From contig CAYYIJ010000002.1 in assembly GCA_964471945.1 (NCBI GenBank), positions 26,691-90,690 on the forward strand: DNA of 64,000 nt, in the 5' to 3' direction. The notes below the pieces were generated by a model. It searched no databases. It was not told the DNA's origin and saw nothing but the letters and a program-made list of their open reading frames with translations. Of this stretch, positions 16,350 to 23,664 are shown piece by piece. Origin of the DNA: JASEHD01 sp964471945 (GTDB lineage Bacteria > Bacteroidota > Ignavibacteria > UBA10030 > SZUA-254). Positions within the stretch are counted from its first letter, which is position 1. Each line of letters begins with the position of its first letter. A program made the position numbers and the translations under genes.

Positions 16350-16466
16350 ATGATACTTACATTAGAAGAAAAATTATCAATTTCATTTTGGTGGTTAGTA
16401 GCGTTAGGCATAACAGGGTATTTATGCCTCGGAATTGCCAATACGGTCGTGGTAATTCTCCAGTAA
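16350..16466 (+). CDS. Possible 38-residue single-span membrane protein
   Basis: ATG 16350 to TAA 16466 encodes 38 residues. A short acidic/basic head (LTLEEKLS) is followed by one hydrophobic helix (FWWLVALGITGYLCLGIANTVVVIL). It lies about 15 bases after a near-consensus promoter and 127 bp after the large cytochrome, in an otherwise empty 308-bp gap. No ribosome-binding site is obvious and I recognise no family. It may be a small accessory subunit, or chance. Confidence 0.35.
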   Translation: MILTLEEKLSISFWWLVALGITGYLCLGIANTVVVILQ

Positions 16467-16531
16467 TCTACCTATACGGTATAGATCCTAATCCATCGTT
16501 TAATTTCCTGATAAAGGAAAATGAGATCATA

Positions 16532-17119
16532 TTAATATTTTTGATTGTACAATTCCTTTACTCCCTCTTTGCCAAGAACGTAATCAAATTCCATGGCACA
16601 TACCTCAAAAATAGTTAACCTCCCGTCCAGATTAATTATATGACAAGGTTTACCATTTTCAAGCTCAACCTCGTCGATCAATAAAACATTTTTTTCAATC
16701 GTAAGCGGGTAAGCAATACAGTAAAACGGTTTAAGTGAAAATTGATTCAAGCCTTCAGCAATACAAGCTTTCTGAAGTGTGCAAAGCCCTGCATTATCAA
16801 GGAATACACAACCATAATCAAACACTTGTGTCCCTACTGATCTCCCCGATGGAAAATCTGTATCACTTACTTCAATTTTTTCAAACCATAACTGCGGATT
16901 GTGTTCCTGATGTGGCTCCATGTATCTACGAATCATCTCAGCGTTAGCAAGAATCTTATCGCTCTCGGAAATATCGACAAACACACCCCACCGACAGCAT
17001 GCACCTTTGCAGCTTTTAACATCACAACCAGATGTAAAGCGAAGATTAAAAATGTTCTCATCAATTTTCAGTTCAGGAATGTGAGCAAGATGATGTATCC
17101 GAAGAATTTTTTTATTCAT
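16532..17119 (-). CDS. DUF3109 family protein (Cys-rich, possible metal-cluster protein)
   Basis: 195 residues from ATG 17119; the open frame extends upstream but the preferred start gives MNKKILRIHHLAHIPEL. The hallmark is SGCDVKSCKGACCRWGVFVD near residues 30-50. CVFLDNAGLCTLQKAC and FYCIAYPLTI follow, giving about eight conserved cysteines typical of the DUF3109/YkgJ-type putative metal-binding family. The family is common in Bacteroidota and its function is unknown. It is divergently oriented from the methyltransferase-like gene at 17258. Confidence 0.82.
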   Translation of the reverse strand: MNKKILRIHHLAHIPELKIDENIFNLRFTSGCDVKSCKGACCRWGVFVDISESDKILANAEMIRRYMEPHQEHNPQLWFEKIEVSDTDFPSGRSVGTQVFDYGCVFLDNAGLCTLQKACIAEGLNQFSLKPFYCIAYPLTIEKNVLLIDEVELENGKPCHIINLDGRLTIFEVCAMEFDYVLGKEGVKELYNQKY

Positions 17120-17257
17120 AGTATATGAAGTTACCTCTTTAATCAAGAAAATACAAACGAGGGTGGAAGGGAATATCGAAGATATTGAAAATTTGGATTT
17201 ACTTTTGTATAATCTATAAATTAAATCATTAACCCATTCTGGTAACGAGAAAATACA

Positions 17258-18013
17258 ATGAGTTTGATTATACACCGTCTACGCAAGATTGTTCGAAACA
17301 TGCCCAGTTTATTTCTTGGTCACAATATTTATGTCGACACTAACAAACTACGACTAATTGACCGTGTGTTTCGATGTGTTCAACCTTCTGCGATGTCATT
17401 TGCAGATTTAGGCGGGGTGTGGAAAGTGAATGGCGCATACTCCCTTTATGCGCTGAAGAAGCATTCCTTAGATCGAGGTATACTCGTTGATACCGATTTT
17501 CCTGACGGTCTTTTTGAAAAACTTTCGAGGATACCTCGGCTTCACCTTATCAAAGGTAACTTTGCCAATGCAGATGTTGTCCACTGTATTGGAATGATCG
17601 ATGTAGTCTTTTTCTTCGATGTGCTGGTCCATCAAGCTAATCCATCATGGGATGCCATTTTGTCGATTTACGCAGAAATAGCTCCCTGCTTGGTGATTTA
17701 CAACCAACAATATGTGTTCGGCAATCAGTCGGTACGCCTTACCGATCTGCCGATAGAGAAATACATGTCAATAACCTCAAGAAGACGTGAAGAATTCTGC
17801 AGATATGTCTACGCACACGCAGATGAAATACACCCAACCTACGGAAAGCCATGGCGCGATGTACATAATATATTCCAGTGGGGAATTACTGATCAGGATA
17901 TTCGTACTAAAATGGCTGAGTTGAGTTTTCGTGAGGTTTACTTTCAGAACTGTGGGAGATTCTCAAATCTTGAGGCATTCGAGAACCATGCTTTCATTTT
18001 TGTTCGTGATTGA
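17258..18013 (+). CDS. Predicted SAM-dependent methyltransferase-like protein
   Basis: A 251-residue protein with a Rossmann methyltransferase pattern. Motif I is FADLGGVWKVNGAYSLYA (residues 48-65), an acidic residue after strand 2 is in ILVDTDFPDG, and IDVVFFFDVLVHQANPSWDAIL lies at the motif IV/V position. The family cannot be narrowed further. It stands alone between DUF3109 and the subtilase, so context does not reveal its substrate. The start is ATG 17258. Confidence 0.6.
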   Translation: MSLIIHRLRKIVRNMPSLFLGHNIYVDTNKLRLIDRVFRCVQPSAMSFADLGGVWKVNGAYSLYALKKHSLDRGILVDTDFPDGLFEKLSRIPRLHLIKGNFANADVVHCIGMIDVVFFFDVLVHQANPSWDAILSIYAEIAPCLVIYNQQYVFGNQSVRLTDLPIEKYMSITSRRREEFCRYVYAHADEIHPTYGKPWRDVHNIFQWGITDQDIRTKMAELSFREVYFQNCGRFSNLEAFENHAFIFVRD

Positions 18014-18033
18014 TTTGGACGCTAATCATTACA

Positions 18034-18070
18034 TAAAAAATGGGATGCTGCCGAGGGGGTAGCATCCCAT
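18034..18070 (-). terminator. Terminator for the subtilase gene
   Basis: A perfect 10-bp stem, ATGGGATGCT (18040-18049) and AGCATCCCAT (18061-18070), with an 11-base loop. Read on the minus strand it is followed by a T-run (plus-strand A-run at 18034-18040). It lies between two convergent genes and may serve both. Confidence 0.8.
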
Positions 18071-18093
18071 CTAAGCGTTCTATAATTGAAGAG

Positions 18094-19908
18094 TTACGGT
18101 TTTACCATGTAGAACTCGTAGCTTCCGCTTCCGCTGTAGCTGTATATTCTCCACCTGTAATATCCGGCTGTACCATTGTAGGAAATGTTCTCGTTGGAGG
18201 TACTGCTCAACGAGCTTGCAACGTTACTCCAGGTTAAACCATTCCACTTCTGGAGATAGAGATCAAAATCCGCATTTATAGGACCTCGCAAGCATCCTTG
18301 ATGCGTTCCACTTACGCTACTGTAATAATATGTGCCGTTGGGTTGAATCTGCGATGCACCTGTACCTGAGAGTGAGCCAGTGTACAGTGTACCGGGGCAT
18401 GGTGCAGTCGAGGTAGTGGTAAAGCTCCACACAGATGACCATGCACTCGTTCCAGCAGTATTACTTGCGTTAACCCGCCAGTAATATAGTGTACCATTAG
18501 CAAGTCCCGTAACCGCTTGAGATGTTGAGGTAATTCCACTCTGGTCGAATACGGTTGTTGAGAATGCTGAGCTTGTAGATACCTGCAGGCGATACGATGT
18601 TGCACCGCTAGAAGCATTCCAGCTAAGCGTTGGACTTGTTGAAACACCGGTTGCACCATTTGCCGGGGAAGAAAGTGTCGGCGCTGATGGTGGTGTCGGC
18701 GTTACTCCAAACAACGAGTAGAGCAGCTTATTAGGTGTTCCCGTAGGAACGCTTGTGATTTTATTCAGTGTTGCATTGTTAACAATTGCACTTGCAACTG
18801 TAGCCGGTGTTGAGCCGGGATATTGATGCAAGTACAATGCTGCTACTCCAGCCACATGCGGTGATGCCATCGAAGTACCGGAGATGGTATTCGTTGCTGT
18901 GGTGGAAGTGTGCCATGCAGACTTGATGCTTGAACCCGGAGCGAGTATGTCGACACATGAACCGTAATTCGAATAAGAAGTTGCAAAAGCATCTGTACTT
19001 GTTGTTGCTGCAACTGTGATAGCTTCAGGAACACGAGCGGGCGAATAGTTGCACGCATTCGCATACGAATTCCCCGCCGCAATTGCATACGTGATTCCAT
19101 CTGCGATTGATCGCTTAACCGCATCATCCAAAGTTGTTGATGCACCTCCGCCCAACGACATATTTGCAACTGCATTGTTGGTTGTATGATGACCAGTAAC
19201 CCAATCTACACCAGCAATAACACCTGTTGTGGTACCATTTCCGCTATTATCAAGCACACGCACAGCATAAAGTTTTACTGCCTTAGCTACACCATAAATT
19301 GTACCGCCTACCGTCCCTGCAACGTGTGTACCGTGACCATTACCGTCTGTGCCAGTACCTCCGAATGCATCGTAACCAAATACAGCACGTCCACCGAATT
19401 CAGTGTGGTCAAACTTTATTCCAGTATCGATAACATATACATCAATACCAGAACCGGTATAATTATAGTTGTATTTTGTATCAAGCGGTAAACTCGCTTG
19501 ATCGATACGATCTATGCCCCAAGTTGCATTGTCCTGCGTAACCGATATACGCATCACTTGATCTTCTTCGATATAAGCGATGCGCGGATTGTTTAAAAGT
19601 CCTCGGATGGCAGCTTCAGGAACTTTGATGGCAAATCCTTTCAATGCATGTTGGTAAATATAGTTTGCTTTTCCACCAATTTGTTTAGCAAGTTTATCAG
19701 TTTCTCCTGCTACATCAGTTACATCTTCTTTAAACACCACGATGTAAGAATTAGGGATACGTCCCTCATCCGGTGCCTTGAAAAACTGGATAGACTGTTG
19801 TTCGAGAGCGGTCTGCGGTGGAGTAACCATAGGTGTCTCTTCATTACAGCCGCCGATTGCCATAAGAAACAGAATGACAATGTATGCAAGAATATGGACT
19901 CTTTGCAT
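18094..19908 (-). CDS. Subtilisin-like serine protease (S8), lipoprotein, with FnIII and C-terminal domains
   Basis: About 604 residues from ATG 19908, chosen for its AAGGAG SD 8 bases upstream. Signal peptide with lipobox AIGGC (Cys21). The I9 propeptide-inhibitor domain is about residues 52-122. The S8 catalytic triad is Asp161 (VYVIDTGI), His192 (GNGHGTHVAG) and Ser of SGTSMASPHVAG. A fibronectin-III domain (SAPTLSSPANGATGV... YYWRVNA) and a PPC-like beta-sandwich C-terminal domain follow. It resembles the proteinase K/aqualysin group. It is likely surface-bound and processes or degrades external proteins. No sorting domain is visible. Confidence 0.93.
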   Translation of the reverse strand: MQRVHILAYIVILFLMAIGGCNEETPMVTPPQTALEQQSIQFFKAPDEGRIPNSYIVVFKEDVTDVAGETDKLAKQIGGKANYIYQHALKGFAIKVPEAAIRGLLNNPRIAYIEEDQVMRISVTQDNATWGIDRIDQASLPLDTKYNYNYTGSGIDVYVIDTGIKFDHTEFGGRAVFGYDAFGGTGTDGNGHGTHVAGTVGGTIYGVAKAVKLYAVRVLDNSGNGTTTGVIAGVDWVTGHHTTNNAVANMSLGGGASTTLDDAVKRSIADGITYAIAAGNSYANACNYSPARVPEAITVAATTSTDAFATSYSNYGSCVDILAPGSSIKSAWHTSTTATNTISGTSMASPHVAGVAALYLHQYPGSTPATVASAIVNNATLNKITSVPTGTPNKLLYSLFGVTPTPPSAPTLSSPANGATGVSTSPTLSWNASSGATSYRLQVSTSSAFSTTVFDQSGITSTSQAVTGLANGTLYYWRVNASNTAGTSAWSSVWSFTTTSTAPCPGTLYTGSLSGTGASQIQPNGTYYYSSVSGTHQGCLRGPINADFDLYLQKWNGLTWSNVASSLSSTSNENISYNGTAGYYRWRIYSYSGSGSYEFYMVKP

Positions 19909-20137
19909 AAGCAATTCTCCTTATTTTGGTTTTTGATGATAGTGATTTAGATGGATAATTGTAAGTAATTTTTTTGACAAAGTCAACTTTATTTGCTTTA
20001 ACATTTAATTCTGCTGCCAAAGAAAGAAATTGATTGGGTCTTACTGTGGTAGCGCTAAATCCGTCCTTGAAAACAATAATTAATTCTTTCTGATCGACAT
20101 GAAATGTATCAATTCCGACAACCGATCTGGCTCGCAT
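19844..20137 (-). CDS. Hypothetical small protein overlapping the subtilase start (doubtful)
   Basis: A 97-codon frame whose first 60 residues look protein-like (ELIIVFKDGFSATTVRPNQFLSLAAEL) and then become basic. It overlaps the subtilase coding start by about 65 bp and covers that gene's SD and presumed promoter. No SD or family is seen. The 296-bp gap between the subtilase and the kinase gene has no other content that I can support. Confidence 0.25.
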   Translation of the reverse strand: MRARSVVGIDTFHVDQKELIIVFKDGFSATTVRPNQFLSLAAELNVKANKVDFVKKITYNYPSKSLSSKTKIRRIAYAKSPYSCIHCHSVSYGNRRL

Positions 20138-20210
20138 GGTAAGTGAAGGAATAACACGTCCGTATCGTCTTTACGAATCTTTTGCAGACCATAGTTTATC
20201 TGCGTTATAA

Positions 20211-21743
20211 TCAACTATCCTGTGAATGCTCACTTACTCTAAGCAATTTTTTCAGGTAATCGTGCCACTTCATATATGCTTCGAGATACGTTTCTCTTTT
20301 CTTGGGGTTCGGTTCGATCACTTTCACGGGAGACAATCCAATGAATGCATCTTCCACTGACTCATAAATTCCCACACCAATGCCGGCACCACGGGCAGCT
20401 CCTTGAGCAGCATCAGTGTTATAGAGTGTTACAGGTACATTCGTTACAGTTGAAAGTGCCTCACAGAAAATTGGATTCAGGAACATACCCGAGTTGCTCG
20501 CTTTTATTGCTCGAACTTCTAACTTCATCCCGGATATAATTTCCAATCCGTGTTTAAACGCAAAAGCAATTCCTTCCTGCGCCGCCCGAAGAATATGTGC
20601 CTTACTATGAATTGTGAAATCTAAATTACATACTGCCGCTCCTATGTTTTTGTTATTTAACACTCGTTCAGCTCCGAGTCCATAGGGGAGAATAACGAGC
20701 CCTTCTGAGCCAGCCGAAATTAACTCGGCGAGTTTGTTCATCTGCGAGTATGTAAGCGTATCATTTCCAAACGTAACAACATTCCGCTTGAGCCAGCTAT
20801 TAATCATGCTTCCACAATTAATAATGAGGCGTATCCCATATCTCGGTTTGCTTTTTGTGTGATTAACATGCAGGAATGTATTCATACGAGATTGAGAATC
20901 GGCAACGGCTTTTTCGGTTACACCGAAGATAACGCCGGTAGTGTCTGCCGACACCGCAGCTTCACCTTGCCTCAGAACGTTAAGGGAGAATGAACTGTTT
21001 TGCTGATCGCCTGCACGATATGTAACTTTAGTCCTCGGTTTCAGTCCTAACTCAGTAGCTGCTTTTTCTGTGAGAACTCCTTGATCGTAAAAATTTGGAA
21101 CCACCCGAGGAATCAATTCCTGAGAGATTCCGAAATGACGCAGTACAAAATCAGCAATTTTGTCTTCCAAATAATTCCATAAAATCATCTCCGATAACCC
21201 TGTTGGCGTTGTAAGGATTTCACCTGTCATTATCATCGCGATATAATCACCTGGCAACATCGCCTTATAAATATGTTGGTAGATATCGGGCTCGCGATCC
21301 ATAACCCATTTTAATTTCGATGCAGTGAAGTTGTTTAGAGAATTAAGCAAACGATGGAAACAGGTTTGTTCACCAAGCGAATTTAATGCCCTCTCACCGA
21401 TATCAGCCGCACGGGTGTCGCACCAGATAATTGCAGGCCTTAGCGCTCTATTGTTTTTATCAACGATTACCAGTCCGTGCATTTGGTATGATATACCGAT
21501 GGCACGGACATCGTGCAGATCAACACCTGATTTTTCTTTAAGAATCGCAGTTACCTTCTTCACATTATCCCACCACAAAGATGGGTTCTGCTCAAACCAA
21601 TCAGGTTTTGGAGAGAGTATTTCCATTTTTTGCTCGGGTGAACTCGCAGAGGCAATCACTACCCCAAATGCAGAATCGATAAGTGATGCTCTTATAAATG
21701 AGCTTCCTATATCATAACCGAGTAAATACCCCTCATTTGCCAT
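20211..21743 (-). CDS. FGGY-family carbohydrate kinase, xylulokinase-like
   Basis: A 510-residue ASKHA-fold sugar kinase. The phosphate-1 motif LLGYDIGSSFIRASLID is at the N-terminus. AIGISYQMHGLVIVD and PAIIWCDTRA are the substrate-site segments typical of XylB-like enzymes, and AGDQQNSSFSLNVLRQGEAAVSADTTGVI carries the catalytic base Asp and phosphate-2 loop. It would phosphorylate a ketose or polyol, with D-xylulose the best guess. It overlaps mocA by 11 bp, forming an operon xdhC-mocA-kinase. The link between a sugar kinase and molybdenum-hydroxylase maturation genes is unexplained. The sugar specificity is uncertain. Confidence 0.87.
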   Translation of the reverse strand: MANEGYLLGYDIGSSFIRASLIDSAFGVVIASASSPEQKMEILSPKPDWFEQNPSLWWDNVKKVTAILKEKSGVDLHDVRAIGISYQMHGLVIVDKNNRALRPAIIWCDTRAADIGERALNSLGEQTCFHRLLNSLNNFTASKLKWVMDREPDIYQHIYKAMLPGDYIAMIMTGEILTTPTGLSEMILWNYLEDKIADFVLRHFGISQELIPRVVPNFYDQGVLTEKAATELGLKPRTKVTYRAGDQQNSSFSLNVLRQGEAAVSADTTGVIFGVTEKAVADSQSRMNTFLHVNHTKSKPRYGIRLIINCGSMINSWLKRNVVTFGNDTLTYSQMNKLAELISAGSEGLVILPYGLGAERVLNNKNIGAAVCNLDFTIHSKAHILRAAQEGIAFAFKHGLEIISGMKLEVRAIKASNSGMFLNPIFCEALSTVTNVPVTLYNTDAAQGAARGAGIGVGIYESVEDAFIGLSPVKVIEPNPKKRETYLEAYMKWHDYLKKLLRVSEHSQDS

Positions 21744-22341
21744 AGTTTAGAATATATTTTTTATAATCGTCAGGTGAATCGACGTTGATGAAAATCCCTT
21801 CGTCTTTAACATCAACTTCTTGAATGTCCTGCTCATGACTTCGCACAACCGCTCTCGCACCAATATCAAGCGGAGCGTTTCGAATTTCATTAAAAAGTGT
21901 TCTATCGAAGATAACTGGGTGTCCGCGTTGTCCTTGATATGTTGGAATAATAATTCTTTTCTTCGATAGCCAATACCCTTGAAGCAGATTAACCAATAGC
22001 GATTGCGTAAGAAGAGGGTGATCCACGGGACAGATCATTGCACCGTGGATTTCTTCTGGATCGGTCTTAGCCATATCTAAATTATTTAGTCCGGCGATTG
22101 TTGATGTAAGCTGCCCTTTCTGCCAATTATCGTTAATAACAACTTTACCCTCGAACCATGTTAATGTTTTTTGAATCTCTTTCGCTTCAGCACCGAGGAC
22201 TATAACAACATCTATTATCCGCGCTGAGTGAAGGACTTCAACAATATGTTGGAGAAACGTTTTCCCTCCGATTTTCAGGAGAGCTTTTGGTGTACCCATG
22301 CGTTGGGAAGAACCGCCAGCGAGTATTATTCCAGAGATCAT
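21733..22341 (-). CDS. mocA: Molybdenum cofactor cytidylyltransferase (MocA-like)
   Basis: A 202-residue nucleotidyltransferase. It starts with ISGIILAGGSSQRMGTPKALL, with KGQLTSTIAGLNNL, CPVDHPLL and GQRGHPVIF later. The GxRGHPV segment and general layout are those of the MocA/CoxC type, which makes molybdopterin-cytosine dinucleotide for xanthine-dehydrogenase-family enzymes. It overlaps xdhC by 4 bp (ATGA) and the kinase by 11 bp. No molybdenum hydroxylase subunit gene is in the window, so its client lies elsewhere. Confidence 0.87.
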   Translation of the reverse strand: MISGIILAGGSSQRMGTPKALLKIGGKTFLQHIVEVLHSARIIDVVIVLGAEAKEIQKTLTWFEGKVVINDNWQKGQLTSTIAGLNNLDMAKTDPEEIHGAMICPVDHPLLTQSLLVNLLQGYWLSKKRIIIPTYQGQRGHPVIFDRTLFNEIRNAPLDIGARAVVRSHEQDIQEVDVKDEGIFINVDSPDDYKKYILNYGK

Positions 22342-23432
22342 AGTGATGTAATTCTTTTTCTCATTTGACGCAGGGGTTGGTTTTCATCATGACGTACATG
22401 AATCAATTCAGCAACTATGCTAATGGCAATCTCCTCAGCTGTTACCGCACCAATGTCAATGCCTATCGGTGCATGAACACGCTTGAGTTGTTCATCTGTA
22501 ACTCCATGCTCACGGAGATGCTCGTATGTTGTCAGTACTTTCCGTTTACTCCCAATCATGCCGATATACTTCGCGGTTGTTTTCACAGCTTGTTCCAGTA
22601 CGATCTCATCGTATTTATGTCCACGGGTTACAATAACAATGTATGTTGATTGGTTAATCGTTAAATGGTTAATTGCGTTTGCATAATCAAGCACAATTGT
22701 CTTAGTTGCTTCAGGAAAACGCTGAGAGTTTGCATACTTCTCTCTATCGTCAACAACCGTTACGCGGAAGCCAGCAATCGCAGCAGTTTTGGAAACGAAC
22801 TTTGAAATATGTCCACCGCCAAAGATGATAAGACTCGGAGTACCTGTAATCGGTTCAAATATCAATTCTCCGAATGGTAGTTCAATGAGTTGGGTTTCTT
22901 GTCTGTGATGCGCTTTCTTTAATAATTCTTCCAAATCTTTTGTCAGATGAGGAATCCTGCTCGTCAGAGGTATTGCCGAGCATGAAGAACGGGAGATAAG
23001 CTGTTTCCACTCGATTTTCCCTTCCCCTGAAAGTAAACTTGCAAGCACACAATCTTCTCCTGCATCACGAAGTACTTTCAATTCCTGATACAGTGATTGA
23101 TGCGTTTTCGAAATGGGCTCAATCAACACATCGAGACTTCCACCACAAATCAATCCGCTATCCCCGCCGTAGGCGGGTTCTAGATCATCTTCATTCAAAT
23201 TGAATGTCATCACTTCCACGCTACCGGTTTGATATAAACGATTAGCATGAAGTATGACATCTCCTTCCATACACCCACCACCAATTGTTCCTATAGATTT
23301 CGTTCCACCGTTTGTAATGAGCATTTTTGAAAGGGCGGAAGCAGGCGTTGAGCCGGAAGTTGATATGATGGTTGCGAGCATGATGCGGTCTTCATGCTGG
23401 AGTGCAGAGATTATTTCTTGGTAAATATCCAT
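22338..23432 (-). CDS. xdhC: XdhC/CoxI-family molybdoenzyme maturation protein
   Basis: A 364-residue XdhC-type protein. The N-terminal XdhC/CoxI domain contains ATIISTSGSTPASALSKMLI, GTIGGGCMEGDV and GLICGGSLDVLIEP. The C-terminal Rossmann domain has LIIFGGGHISKFVSKTA and YIGMIGSKRKV, ending with PIGIDIGAVTAEEIAISIVAEL. XdhC binds molybdenum cofactor and promotes its sulfuration and insertion into xanthine-dehydrogenase-type enzymes. It is the first gene of the xdhC-mocA-kinase operon, with a 232-bp empty spacer upstream. Confidence 0.92.
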   Translation of the reverse strand: MDIYQEIISALQHEDRIMLATIISTSGSTPASALSKMLITNGGTKSIGTIGGGCMEGDVILHANRLYQTGSVEVMTFNLNEDDLEPAYGGDSGLICGGSLDVLIEPISKTHQSLYQELKVLRDAGEDCVLASLLSGEGKIEWKQLISRSSCSAIPLTSRIPHLTKDLEELLKKAHHRQETQLIELPFGELIFEPITGTPSLIIFGGGHISKFVSKTAAIAGFRVTVVDDREKYANSQRFPEATKTIVLDYANAINHLTINQSTYIVIVTRGHKYDEIVLEQAVKTTAKYIGMIGSKRKVLTTYEHLREHGVTDEQLKRVHAPIGIDIGAVTAEEIAISIVAELIHVRHDENQPLRQMRKRITSL

Positions 23433-23664
23433 TATAGTTGATGATGGAGGATTGATGATTCTGAATTCAATTTTTCAAGATTATAAAATATAGCGTGTTG
23501 GAATGTGAAGTGCAAACGAAAAAATGGAATAAGTGAAAGAACCGATATATGATTTTGCGATCCGAGGATTTATTTCGTATAAGTTTTATGCTACAGCGGT
23601 AGTATTTCGATTTGCGTTAGTAACGTATATGGCCCTAACTGACTTTTTAATGCATGATTAGGGA

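Noticed and set aside
17120..17275. N-terminal extension of the DUF3109 protein
   Set aside because: The extension would overlap the start of the divergent methyltransferase-like gene and has no family similarity; ATG 17119 fits the family.
23433..23664. Search for RNA genes or regulatory structures upstream of xdhC
   Set aside because: Only AT-rich sequence without convincing hairpins, repeats or tRNA-like features was seen.
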